This document shows, one piece after another, positions 55,797 to 64,000 of a stretch of 64,000 bases of DNA; positions within the stretch are counted from its first letter, which is position 1; every line of letters starts with the position of its first letter. The DNA comes from Rhodopseudomonas sp. P2A-2r (GTDB lineage: Bacteria > Pseudomonadota > Alphaproteobacteria > Rhizobiales > Xanthobacteraceae), in the NCBI RefSeq assembly GCF_026015985.1, contig NZ_CP110389.1, forward strand, positions 3,070,001 through 3,134,000. Reading direction: 5' to 3'. Below the pieces are notes generated by a model, which was given only the letters and a program-made list of their open reading frames with translations, was not told where the DNA came from and searched no databases. The position numbers and the translations under genes are program-made.

Positions 55797-57283
55797 TCAG
55801 ACAGTCGCGGCCGGTGGATCGCGCAACAGCGGGGCGTGGCGGTCGACCAGTACCGCGCTCGCCTGGTTCAGGCCGATCACCTCGACCACCATGCCGTGCC
55901 GGCGCATCTTGCCGACGACGTCGTCCAGTGCGGCGATGGCGGTGATGTCCCACAGGTGCGCGGCGGTGAGATCGATGCGGACCGCGCTCACCGTGTCGCG
56001 CAGGTCGAAACGATCGGCAAAGATGTCGGCGCTGGCAAAGAAGATCTGGCCCGAGACGGTGTAGATCCGGGTGTCCGTCACGGCATCATGACTGACCTGC
56101 ACGTCCATCAGGCGCGTGACCTTGAAGGCAAAGAACACGCCGCTGAGCAGCACGCCGACAACGACGCCCATCGACAGATCGTGGGTCGCGACGGTCACGG
56201 CCACGGTGGCCAGCATGACGATGCCCGACACCTTCGGATGGCGGGCGAGGTCGCGGATCGAGCCCCAGGAGAAGGTGCTGACCGACACCATGATCATGAT
56301 CGCCACCAGAGCCGCCACCGGCACCTGCGCGACCCACGGCCGCAGCGGCACCATGACGATCAGCAGGAACACGCCTGCGACCAGCGTCGACAGCCGGCCG
56401 CGGCCGCCGTATCGCACATTGCCGACGGTCTGGCCGATCATGCCGCAGCCGGCGATGCCGCCGAACAGGCCGGCGGCCATGTTGGCGAGGCCTAGCCCGG
56501 TGCATTCGCGCGCCTTGGAGCTGGTGGTCTCGGTGAGGTCGTCGACGACGCTGGCGGTCATCATCGATTCCAGCAGGCCGACCGCGGCCATCGCCAGCGC
56601 ATAGGGCGCGATGATGCGGAGTGTGTCCCAGGTCAGGGGCACGCCGGGAAAGCTGAACGCCGGCAGCGCGTTCGGCAAGCGGCCGAGATCAGCGACGGTG
56701 TGGATCGGCATCGGGACGGCGACCGCGATCACGGTCAGCACGACGATGCAGATCAGCGGCGAGGGGATCGCGGTGGTCAGGCGCGGCAGCAGATAGATGA
56801 TGGCAAGGCCGAGTCCGATCATCGCATAAGTGTGCCAGGTGACGCCGAGCATCTGCGGCACCTGTGCGGAGAAGATCAGGATCGCCAGCGCATTGACGAA
56901 ACCGGTGCGCACCGAGCGTGACACGAAGCGCATCAGCACGTCGAGCTTCAGCAGGCCGAATACGACCTGCAGCAGCCCGGCGAGCAGCGTGGCGGCGAGC
57001 AGATATTGCAGGCCATGACTGCCGACCAGCGCTGCGGCGACCAGGGCCACCGAACCGGCAGCGCCCGAGATCATCGCGGGACGACCGCCGGCGAACGCAA
57101 TGACAATGCCGATGACGAAGGAAGCGAACAGGCCGACCTCCGGATCGACGCCGGCGACGAAGGAAAGGCGATGACTTCAGGGATCAGCGCGAAGGTGCCG
57201 ACCATGCCTGCAAGAATATCGCGAGGGATGCTGATGGCGCCGCCAAACCACTCGGAGTGGGTGCGGGGAGAGGACGATTTCAT
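55797..57283 (-). pseudogene. SulP-family anion permease with STAS domain, single-base frameshift
   Basis: From the ATG at 57283 the frame gives ISIPRDILAGMVGTFALIPEVIAF. At AAA 57164-57166 (minus-strand TTT) one base is missing; the other frame supplies the rest, beginning just before GGRPAMISGAAGSVALV. About ten helices, the CTGLGLANMAAGLFGGIAGCGMIGQT signature and a C-terminal STAS domain (about the last 100 residues, VRIDLTAAHLWDITAIAALDDVV) follow. The corrected length is about 495. Short SulP proteins move sulfate, bicarbonate or dicarboxylates; the substrate is not predictable here. Confidence 0.85.
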
Positions 57284-57574
57284 GAGAGAGAGTTCCGCAG
57301 GAGCGCGCGAACGGGCACCGCATGAAGCGGGGGAGGCCTGTCAGCAGCGGCGTGCGTGGTCCAGCGGATCGGCGGCCGGAGAGCCACCCGGATTTTCACC
57401 GGGTCCAGAGCGATCTGCAAACAATATCGTTGCAAAAGGTCGGCGGCAAGTACGGTTGCCAATCGACGATGCGGTACGGGCACGCCGGAACAGCGAAAGC
57501 GAGCGAACCGATCCGATCGGTGTCTTCACCTGTCCTTAACGCTATCGTCCGACCATTCGTCGATGAGGTCAAAC

Positions 57575-57895
57575 ATGCGCTTGCGGCTCAAGGCGGACGG
57601 ACGGATCGTTGAACTGCGCGACGGAAGCGAGTTACCGCTCGCGCCGGACATGCCTGCCGCATCGACAGCGCCTGTTGCAGCACGGTCGATCGACCCCGTG
57701 GTGCGCGACCTGCGACAGCGCGCGCAACTGACCCAGCTCGAATTCGCCACCCGGCTTGGCGTGCCCGTCGAGACCATACGCAACTGGGAGCAGGGCAAGC
57801 GCATGCCGCGCGGGCCGGCCCGCGCGCTGCTGGCAGTGATCGCGCACGCGCCGGACACCGTGTTTGCGGCGCTGGCGCCCGGCGTCGCGAGCTGA
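57575..57895 (+). CDS. XRE-family helix-turn-helix protein
   Basis: A 106-residue protein; the ATG at 57575 has GAGG at 57564-57567. The N-terminal 45 residues are a basic strand-turn segment (RLRLKADGRIVELRDGSELPL). Residues about 48-100 are an XRE/Cro-type domain with LTQLEFATRLGVPVETIRNWEQGKRMPRGPARALLAVI, like NadS/HigA-type DNA-binding proteins. No toxin gene is visible next to it, so it may be a stand-alone regulator or an orphan antitoxin. The 291-bp gap upstream holds nothing else I can support. Confidence 0.8.
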   Translation: MRLRLKADGRIVELRDGSELPLAPDMPAASTAPVAARSIDPVVRDLRQRAQLTQLEFATRLGVPVETIRNWEQGKRMPRGPARALLAVIAHAPDTVFAALAPGVAS

Positions 57896-57992
57896 GCCTG
57901 GATCTGTGCCGATTTGCCGTCCATGCCGATGCGGGACATGATCAGGATCGTAGTTTCCGTTCTCGTGACGTCAAACCGATCGGGAGGATCTG

Positions 57993-58810
57993 ATGCAAGT
58001 CGTGGAAGCCAATGGCGCCAGGATTCCGGCCCTCGGCCTCGGCACCTGGGAACTGCGTGACCGGACCTGCGCGCGGATTGTCGAACAGGCGCTCCGGCTC
58101 GGCTATCGCCATATCGACACCGCGCAGGTTTATGAGAACGAGCGAGAAATCGGTGAGGGCATCCGCGCCTCGCGCGTCCGGCGCGACGACATCTTCGTGA
58201 CCACCAAGGTCTGGACGACGCATTTCGCGCCTAACGATCTGGAACGCTCGGCGAAGGACAGCCTGGTCAAGCTGCGGCTGTCGGAAGTGGATCTGCTGCT
58301 GCTGCACTGGCCCAATGCGCATGTGCCGATGGCGGAAACGCTGGGCGCGCTGGCGCATGCCAAGACGCTCGGCATCGCCCGCCATATCGGCGTATCCAAT
58401 TTCACCGTGGCCCTGCTCGACGAGGCCGTGGCGCTGTGCAAGGAGCCGCTGGTCTGCAATCAGGTCGAGTACCATCCGTATCTCGACCAGAGCAAGGTGA
58501 GGAGGCCTGCCATCGTCTCGGCTTGGCGATGGTGGCCTACAGTCCGGTCGCCAAGGGCAAGGTCAAGACCGACGAGACGCTGATCGCGATCGGCAAGGCT
58601 CATGGCAAGTCGGCCACGCAGGTCTGTCTGCGCTGGCTGGTGCAGCAGAATGTGGTGGCGATCCCGCGCACCTCGAAGATCGAGCGGCTGTCGGAGAATA
58701 TCGAGATCTTCGATTTCGTGCTGTCCGATGCCGAGATGGCGCGGATCTCCGCGCTGGGACGCGCCGCCGTCCGGCTCACCGATTTCGGCTTCGCGCCGAA
58801 ATGGGACTGA
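57993..58810 (+). pseudogene. Aldo/keto reductase (2,5-diketo-gluconate reductase type), single-base frameshift
   Basis: The ATG at 57993 has GGAGG ahead. The protein shows IPALGLGTWELRD, YRHIDTAQVYENEREIGEGI (catalytic Asp and Tyr), VTTKVW (Lys), LLLLHWPN (His) and NQVEYHPYL. Near 58497-58503 one base is missing. The next frame continues EACHRLGLAMVAYSPVAKGK, VCLRWLVQQNVVAIPRTSK (NADPH binding) and ends GFAPKWD. The corrected length is about 272 residues. It reduces aldehydes or ketones with NADPH; the physiological substrate is unknown. Confidence 0.87.
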
Positions 58811-58887
58811 CGCGGATGTCGCCAGCGGATTGATCTTGGCGCCGGGATCGCCCATGCAGGTGCCAGTCCATCAGACGGTTATCGCCG

Positions 58888-59688
58888 ATGTTTTTCACGC
58901 TCTCCAAGGTTGTGGGTTTTATCACCCTGCCTTCCAACGCCATTGCCTGCGTTTGCGCAATCGGCGCCTTGCTGCTGCTGATGAAGCGGCAACGTATCGG
59001 GACGCTGACGGTGACCTTCGGCGTGCTGTTGCTGCTGCTGTTCGGCTACTCGCCGCTCGCCAACGTGCTGATGCTGCCGCTGAGCGAGCGTTTTCCGGCC
59101 TGGCAATCGGACGGACGTGATCCGGACGGTATCATCGTCCTTGGCGGCGCCATCGATTCAGAACGATCGGTGGCGCGTCATGCCCTGGAACTGGATGCAG
59201 CAGGCTCCCGCATCTTCGCGATGCTCGAACTGGCGCGGCGCTATCCCAAAGCACGCATCGTGTTCACTGGCGGCAGCGCCAACCTGATCCAGGCGGCAAT
59301 GTCGGAAGCGCCCATTGCCGGCCAGTTGCTGGAGAGCTTTGGCGTCGCCGCAGACCGCATCGTGCTGGAAACCGCGTCGCGGACCACCGACGAGAACGCC
59401 GTTTTCACGCGCCGGCTGGTGGACCCGAAGCCCGGCGAGCGCTGGCTGCTGGTAACGTCGGCATTCCATATGCCGCGTGCGATCGGGACGTTCCGGGCTG
59501 CCGGCTTCGATGTCGAGGCCTATCCCGTCGACTGGCGCACCAGCGGTTGGTCGGACGCGGCGATTCCGTTCGACATGCTGGGCGCGGGCCTGATGCGCGC
59601 CGACGTGGCCGTGCACGAATGGATCGGGCTGGTGGCCTACAGGCTGGCCGGTCGGAGTGATGCGCTGTTTCCGGGGCCGGAGCCGTGA
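58888..59688 (+). CDS. YdcF/ElyC-like DUF218 membrane protein
   Basis: A 266-residue protein with two N-terminal helices (VGFITLPSNAIACVCAIGALLLLM and IGTLTVTFGVLLLLLFGYSPLA), then a DUF218 domain. Its landmarks are GIIVLGGAIDS, ARIVFTGGSANL, ASRTTDENA and LLVTSAFHMPRAIGTFRAAGF. ElyC, a close relative, affects envelope and lipid-carrier metabolism in E. coli; DUF218 proteins otherwise have unknown function. The arrangement of two helices before DUF218 is the ElyC/YdcF layout. Confidence 0.85.
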   Translation: MFFTLSKVVGFITLPSNAIACVCAIGALLLLMKRQRIGTLTVTFGVLLLLLFGYSPLANVLMLPLSERFPAWQSDGRDPDGIIVLGGAIDSERSVARHALELDAAGSRIFAMLELARRYPKARIVFTGGSANLIQAAMSEAPIAGQLLESFGVAADRIVLETASRTTDENAVFTRRLVDPKPGERWLLVTSAFHMPRAIGTFRAAGFDVEAYPVDWRTSGWSDAAIPFDMLGAGLMRADVAVHEWIGLVAYRLAGRSDALFPGPEP

Positions 59689-59709
59689 GGGCCAATTGAT
59701 GCCGAGGCC

Positions 59710-59984
59710 TCAGTCCTGCCGCGGCAGGCCGAGCCGGTAGACGCCGCGAAAATCGTTGGGGTCGGCCGGCTTGCCCTTGCGGTAGATCACCAGCCGTCCG
59801 GCCAGCGCCAGTTTCACGGCGGCACGGCGGATCGGCATCAGCAATGCGTGCCAGTCGCCCTCGGGCGCCAGCAGATGCGCGGTCTCCGGCGGGCTGAGCG
59901 TGCCGCTGCCGGCCCGCGCCAGCGCATCGAGCAGGGACTCTTCGAAGGAGGGGCGGAAGCAGGTCGCGAATCTGGTTTTGACAT
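59710..59984 (-). pseudogene. DUF3253 family protein, probable single-base frameshift at the N terminus
   Basis: The reverse strand reads an unbroken segment ending at 59710: TRFATCFRPSFEESLLDALARAG, LSPPETAHLLAPEGDWHALLMP, then IRRAAVKLALAGRLVIYRKGKPADPNDFRGVYRLGLP. This matches the small DUF3253 domain. No start codon exists in that frame. Restoring one A in the T-run 59976-59979 would join it to the ATG at 59984 (MSK...), giving 91 residues. The function of the family is unknown. Absence of a start may instead mean true decay. Confidence 0.65.
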
Positions 59985-60159
59985 CAGGATCCCATGGGCC
60001 ATCGGCCGGTCAGGCGCAAGCCGCAGCGGGCAGGCGAGGCGGCCGCCGGGTCGAAATGTCCGGGCGGGTGCGGTAAATAAGTGACCCTGGGGCCCGGCAG
60101 GGTGGTTATGGTGGCGTGCCTGGGCGGTATCGCGTGGCGTTGAAGTGTCTCAGATCGCA

Positions 60160-61023
60160 ATGGAACCAAGGCATCTCATTCGCGCGGCTATCGTGGTCTC
60201 GGTGGTCGGTCATTTGCTGCTGGCGGCCGGCCTGATCCTGGCCGACGCGCAGCCATTCGAGCCGGTGCCATCTGAATCGATCGCAGTCGATATAGTCACG
60301 CCGGCAGAAGCCCCGCAGGCCCCGGAGACCACTCCGGCGCCCGAGCCGCCAAAGCCGCCGGATCCGTTCCGGCTGCCCGAACTCTCTTATCTCGATCATC
60401 AGGCGCAGCAGGCCGCCCGGCAGGCTGCTCCGGAAGCGGCGTCATCACAGCCCGCCGCGCCACAGGGCGCTCCGCCGCCTGCGCAACCGCCGCCGCCGCA
60501 GCAGCAAGCTCAGACACAGCCTCAGGCGACCGCGCCACAAGCCAGTGCCCAGCCGCCGGCGTCGCCGGATCAGCCGCCGGTGCAGCAACAGGCTGGGCCG
60601 CCTGCGGTGCAGCCAGCGCCCGCCGCGCCTGAACCGGATATTACTGTCAAATACGGCGTGATGCTGGGGCTGCCCGATGGCGACGGCATCGGCGCGGCGG
60701 CCTTTGCCAAGGCCGACATCGCGCCGGTGGATACGGCCGCCTTCCGGCGGCACCTGAAGAGTTGTTCGACGCTGCCGGGCTCGGTGGCGGCCGGCGACAA
60801 GGTGCGAATTGTGCTGCGGGCCTATTTCGCGCCGGACGGCCGGCTGGCCGGGCCGCCGACGCTGCTCGAGGCCAGCGCTTCGGCCAAGGGGCCCGCCTTG
60901 ATGCAGGCGGCGATCAGCGCGCTGCAGGCGTGCCAGCCTTACGCCATGCTGCCGGCCGCCAAGTACAAGGAATGGAAGATACTCGATCTCGTCTTCTCGC
61001 CGCAGGATTTCACCGGCGGGTAG
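60160..61023 (+). CDS. TolA/TonB-like envelope protein with Pro/Gln-rich linker
   Basis: About 287 residues from the ATG at 60160 (a GTG at 60145 is in frame). It has one N-terminal membrane helix (AAIVVSVVGHLLLAAGLILA), then a periplasmic linker of about 120 residues rich in Pro, Ala and Gln. A folded C-terminal domain follows (about 165-287) with FRRHLKSCSTLPGSVAAGDKVRIVLRAYFAPDGRLAGPP and ALQACQPYAMLPAAKYKEWK. This layout matches TolA-like proteins of Rhizobiales that span the periplasm to the outer membrane. No tolQRB genes are adjacent. Confidence 0.78.
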   Translation: MEPRHLIRAAIVVSVVGHLLLAAGLILADAQPFEPVPSESIAVDIVTPAEAPQAPETTPAPEPPKPPDPFRLPELSYLDHQAQQAARQAAPEAASSQPAAPQGAPPPAQPPPPQQQAQTQPQATAPQASAQPPASPDQPPVQQQAGPPAVQPAPAAPEPDITVKYGVMLGLPDGDGIGAAAFAKADIAPVDTAAFRRHLKSCSTLPGSVAAGDKVRIVLRAYFAPDGRLAGPPTLLEASASAKGPALMQAAISALQACQPYAMLPAAKYKEWKILDLVFSPQDFTGG

Positions 61024-61035
61024 CGCGCGACGCTG

Positions 61036-61716
61036 TTATTTCCCCATCGCCTCCCAGGCATTGGAGGCGAACTGCCGCCGCCAGGTAACGACCACCACCG
61101 CCGCGGTCGAAACCAGGAACACCCACGGGCTGACGAACCAGCCGAGATAGCCGAGCGCAAAGAAGAATGCGCGCTGGCCGCGGTTGAAGTGGCGCGCCGC
61201 GGCGCCGAACAGCTTGGTGGTACGGACCACATGAGCCTCGGCTTCCGGCGTGTCGCGGTTCTCGGCCAGCGGCATCGCGCCGATCAGGATGGCGACATAG
61301 TTGAACAGCCGGTACGACCAGGCGAACTTGAAGAAGGCGTAGACGAAGATCAGGATCAGCCCGATGCACTTGATCTCCCACATTGCCGGTGCGGCGCTGA
61401 AGCCGATCGGCAGGCTCTGCAGCATCGGCATCACCTCGTTGGTGGCGCGCAGCAGTGCCAGCGAGCCGCCGATGGCGATCAGCGTGGTCGAGGCGAACCA
61501 TGCGGTGCCGTTCTGCAGCGAGGTCATGATGTGGGTGTCGACGATGCGGGCCTCGCGCTCCAGCATGCGGCGAATCCACACCTCGCGGTAGACGTTCATC
61601 CGCGCCGACAGGCTGTCGCGACCGTAGGAGCTGCGTTCCAGGGTGATCGCGTAGGTGGCCCATTCCAAAATGAAAAAGCCGACGGCAAATACGTCGATCC
61701 ACGAATATTCGATCAT
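61036..61716 (-). CDS. DUF599 family membrane protein
   Basis: A 226-residue protein; the ATG at 61716 has GAGGA ahead. Four membrane helices are visible (WIDVFAVGFFILEWATYAI; AWFASTTLIAIGGSLALL; IKCIGLILIFVYAFFKFAW; FFFALGYLGWFVSPWVFLVSTAAVVVVTW). The family motif SARMNVYREVWIRRMLEREARIVDTHIM and FKFAWSYRLFNYVAILIGA fit DUF599. The function of the family is unknown. Convergent with the TolA-like gene (12-bp gap). Confidence 0.87.
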   Translation of the reverse strand: MIEYSWIDVFAVGFFILEWATYAITLERSSYGRDSLSARMNVYREVWIRRMLEREARIVDTHIMTSLQNGTAWFASTTLIAIGGSLALLRATNEVMPMLQSLPIGFSAAPAMWEIKCIGLILIFVYAFFKFAWSYRLFNYVAILIGAMPLAENRDTPEAEAHVVRTTKLFGAAARHFNRGQRAFFFALGYLGWFVSPWVFLVSTAAVVVVTWRRQFASNAWEAMGK

Positions 61717-61841
61717 CAATTCATCCTCAGGCAGGCTGCAATGCTGGCACGCATGCGGAGTCGCGGCAACCCGCATGCGCCGTACAGCTTGATCGCAGCC
61801 GTGCATGCGTGGCAACCTCTGCAGCACGAATGGAGCTGCAA

Positions 61842-62501
61842 ATGACGTTGAAGCTGGTGATCGGTAACAAGAACTATTCCTCCTGGTCGATGCGACCGTG
61901 GCTGGCGCTGCGCGCCGCCGGCATCGCCTTCGATGAGGTGATGATTCCGCTCTATACCGGCTCCGCAGACAAGCAGCGCATTCTCGACGTCACCCGCTCG
62001 GGCAAGGTGCCGGCGCTGGTCGATGGCGACGTCACGGTGTGGGACTCGCTGGCGATCATCGAATATGCGGCAGAGCGCTTTCGCGAAGCCCGACTTTGGC
62101 CGCAGGATGTCGCCGGCCGCGCCCATGCGCGCTCGGTGTCGGCGGAGATGCATTCGGGCTTCATGGCGCTGCGCAACGAATGCGGCATGAACCTGCACCG
62201 GCCGATCGCCGCCAAGGCGCTGTCCGATGATGCTCGGGCCAACATCGCGCGGATCCAGCAGAGCTGGACCGAATGCCGGACGCGCTATGGCAAATCGGGG
62301 CCGTATCTGTTCGGCGCCTTCAGCGGCGCCGACGCCATGTACGCGCCGGTGGTGCACCGTTTCCGGACCTACGCCGTCGAAGCGACCACGCCGGAAGTGC
62401 GCGGCTACATGGATACGATGATGGCCCTGCCGGCGTTCCAGCAGTGGACCAGGGAGGGTCTTGCCGAGACCATCGTGATCGACAGGTTCGAGATCGACTG
62501 A
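61842..62501 (+). CDS. Glutathione S-transferase family protein
   Basis: A 219-residue GST. The start at 61842 has GGAG 6 bp ahead; an upstream in-frame ATG at 61830 would contain that site. The N-terminal thioredoxin-like domain reads LVIGNKNYSSWSMRPWLALRAAGI (catalytic Ser region of YfcF-type GSTs), GKVPALVDGDVTVWDSLAIIEYAAE (glutathione-binding cis-Pro and DS). The helical C-terminal domain has PYLFGAFSGADAMYAPVVHRF (the N-capping GxFSxAD motif). It is a cytoplasmic detoxification or redox enzyme with unknown substrate. Confidence 0.92.
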   Translation: MTLKLVIGNKNYSSWSMRPWLALRAAGIAFDEVMIPLYTGSADKQRILDVTRSGKVPALVDGDVTVWDSLAIIEYAAERFREARLWPQDVAGRAHARSVSAEMHSGFMALRNECGMNLHRPIAAKALSDDARANIARIQQSWTECRTRYGKSGPYLFGAFSGADAMYAPVVHRFRTYAVEATTPEVRGYMDTMMALPAFQQWTREGLAETIVIDRFEID

Positions 62502-62691
62502 GCCTGTCACTCTGCCGGCGGCCAGCTTCGCCACAACATCAGCATATTGCGCGCGCAGTTTGGCCTTGCGGTGAAGCTGGTCCGGGGGAAGCAGCCGCCG
62601 TTCCGCAATCATTTTCCATCGAACCGGTCGATCAACGCGCGATGGTCATAACGTCAGATTTCGAACTGCCAGACGAGCGGGGACTTCATAG

Positions 62692-63621
62692 ATGAACTGG
62701 GCCTGGACCACGTCGCTCGAACAACTCTGGCGATCGCCGACATTCCCCATGTGGCTGGCGCTGGGCGCGGCAGCGTTCTTCGGACTGATCGTGCTGATCA
62801 CCCTGTTGCGCGCCCAAAAATCCGTTGCCAACGGGGCGCTCGCGGTGATCGCGCTGCTGGCGATCGGCGCCGCCGCGGCCGCCTCGATTCGCGGATTCGG
62901 TGCCGGCGAGCGCAGCAGCGGATCGGCTGAGACCGCCCTTGCGCAGCCTGCCGCGTCGCTGCCGGCGCTGGCCTGCGTCGACGACATCGCCGGTGATACG
63001 GTGCTGGCGGCCTGCGAGAAGGTGCTGTTCGGCTCGGCCGACTCGGTGGCGGCGGCGGTTTCCTATACCGGCGCGATGATCGACCGGCTCACCGCCGCAG
63101 GCGATGTGGCTACCGCCAACAAGAAGATATCCGCCAGTGTGACGGCGCTGCGCCGCGCCGTGGAGCGCGACCGCTACGGCCTCGTCGCCTATGTGCTGCA
63201 GGCGCGCGATCGCTGCCAGCCGGGTTCCTGCGCGGCCTATGCTGCGCTGTCCGACCACAACCAGATCGCCGCGAATATGGAGGAGCGCACCTATGACGGT
63301 CTGGTCTCCCGCTATGCGCCCGGCTGGAACGCGCCGCAGCCCTTGACCGGGCTGGCGTCGCTGCCCGCCTCGGTGCCCACCGGCAAGCCGACCAATGCCG
63401 AGTTTCCGACCTCCGCCTCGATTCCGCCCATCAATATCATGACCCCCGAGCCGCCGCTGTCGGCTCCGCGTCCGCCGCCGGCCGCCGCCAATGCGCAGGC
63501 GGCGGCGCCGCGTCCCGCCGCGCCGGCCGCCAAGAAGCCCCCGGCGCCGAAGCCGGCGCGCCCACCTGTGCAGAGCGCACCGGTGCAGCTTGCGCCGGCA
63601 GCCGCCGAACCCGATAACTGA
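62692..63621 (+). CDS. Conserved hypothetical membrane protein with Pro/Ala-rich tail
   Basis: A 309-residue product with two N-terminal membrane helices (FPMWLALGAAAFFGLIVLITLL and NGALAVIALLAIGAAAAASI). A soluble domain of about 135 residues contains four Cys (LACVDDIAGDTVLAACEKVLF; RDRCQPGSCAAY), probably two disulfides. A 90-residue Pro/Ala-rich tail follows. The domain between the helices and the tail would be periplasmic. No named family is recognised, though it looks like a protein widespread in Bradyrhizobiaceae. It lies 36 bp upstream of the DUF1489 gene. Confidence 0.75.
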   Translation: MNWAWTTSLEQLWRSPTFPMWLALGAAAFFGLIVLITLLRAQKSVANGALAVIALLAIGAAAAASIRGFGAGERSSGSAETALAQPAASLPALACVDDIAGDTVLAACEKVLFGSADSVAAAVSYTGAMIDRLTAAGDVATANKKISASVTALRRAVERDRYGLVAYVLQARDRCQPGSCAAYAALSDHNQIAANMEERTYDGLVSRYAPGWNAPQPLTGLASLPASVPTGKPTNAEFPTSASIPPINIMTPEPPLSAPRPPPAAANAQAAAPRPAAPAAKKPPAPKPARPPVQSAPVQLAPAAAEPDN

Positions 63622-63656
63622 TCGTCTCATAACTGTCGCTGCAGCCGCCCGGATCC

Positions 63657-64000
63657 ATGGCCCTTCACCTCATCAAGCTTGCCGTCGGCTGCGACTCTAT
63701 CAAGGAGTTCAAGGGCTGGGTGGCGGACCGCATTCGCGTGGCCAAGGAAAAGGGCACGCCGCAGCATCACATCCACATCACCCGCATGGTGCCGAAGCGG
63801 GATGCCGAACTGCTCGACGGCGGCTCGATCTACTGGGTAATCCGCGGCGAGATCGCGGTGCGCGAGAAGCTGCTGGCCATCGAGCCGTTCCGCGATTCAG
63901 CCGGCATCAACCGCTGCCGGCTGGTGATGCAGCCCAAGGTGTTCTCGGTGGCGCCGCGACCGCTGCGGCCGTTCCAGGGCTGGCGCTACCTCGCCGACAG
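63657..64000 (+). CDS. DUF1489 family protein (runs off right edge)
   Basis: From the ATG at 63657 the first 114 residues are present: LHLIKLAVGCDSIKEFKGWV, HHIHITRMVPKRDAELLDGGSIYWVIRGEIAVREKLLAIEPF, LRPFQGWRYLA. The CD-I-F sequence, TRMxPKR and GSIYWVIxG are DUF1489 landmarks. Typical members are about 140-150 residues, so only the last 30 or so are cut off. Alphaproteobacterial cytoplasmic family of unknown function. Confidence 0.9.
   Translation, partial: MALHLIKLAVGCDSIKEFKGWVADRIRVAKEKGTPQHHIHITRMVPKRDAELLDGGSIYWVIRGEIAVREKLLAIEPFRDSAGINRCRLVMQPKVFSVAPRPLRPFQGWRYLAD

Overview
The window is chromosomal DNA of a GC-rich alphaproteobacterium, almost certainly Nitrobacteraceae/Bradyrhizobiaceae (Bradyrhizobium, Rhodopseudomonas, Tardiphaga or Afipia-like). 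The signs are RegB/RegA next to a cyo quinol oxidase, a short FliN, the DUF1489 and DUF599 families, a histone H1-like Lys/Ala protein, and GGCGGATTA...TAATCCGCC palindromes. This placement is by recognition only; no database was searched.

Bases 1-8000 are an accessory scrap-yard. They hold the start of a GAF-domain gene running off the left edge, a GGDEF remnant spliced to an alpha/beta-hydrolase remnant, an intact chemoreceptor, an IS5-family element sitting inside an IS3-family orfB remnant, an ArdC-type antirestriction gene cut off and joined to shuffled chemoreceptor pieces, and the 3' half of a LysR regulator. The next few kilobases hold a small membrane protein and a GntR-regulated polar amino-acid ABC operon with a near-perfect sigma-54 promoter.

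Bases 12-43 kb are mostly core genome: acyl-CoA synthetase, RegBA and an MHS transporter divergent from cyoABCD-surf1, threonine deaminase, PhzF, an EamA exporter, a histone-like protein, photolyase, a divergent SDR/AraC pair, 1-Cys peroxiredoxin, HigBA, a phosphodiesterase, a biotin-dependent carboxylase / oxaloacetate decarboxylase / acylphosphatase operon, lipB, fliN and tRNA-Leu(GAG). Bases 43-51 kb look like a catabolic island: 2-keto-3-deoxyarabonate-type dehydratase, LysR, nitrilase and a Liv-type ABC transporter with a permease-ATPase fusion. Bases 51-64 kb hold two polysaccharide deacetylases, MgtE, a SulP permease, an HTH protein, an aldo/keto reductase, a YdcF-like protein, a TolA-like protein, DUF599, a GST and a DUF1489 gene cut by the right edge.

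The most striking window-wide feature is that at least ten otherwise well-conserved genes carry a single-base frameshift. Nine of the ten are one-base losses, mostly in or beside short homopolymers, which points to uncorrected sequencing error rather than decay; function calls for those genes assume the corrected frame. I did not find a convincing new multi-gene system. The best leads are the sigma-54 amino-acid operon, a LexA-type site ahead of a 53-residue membrane protein, a perfect 17-bp palindrome between cyoA and its divergent neighbour, and the unbroken reading frame joining the MHS transporter to RegB.
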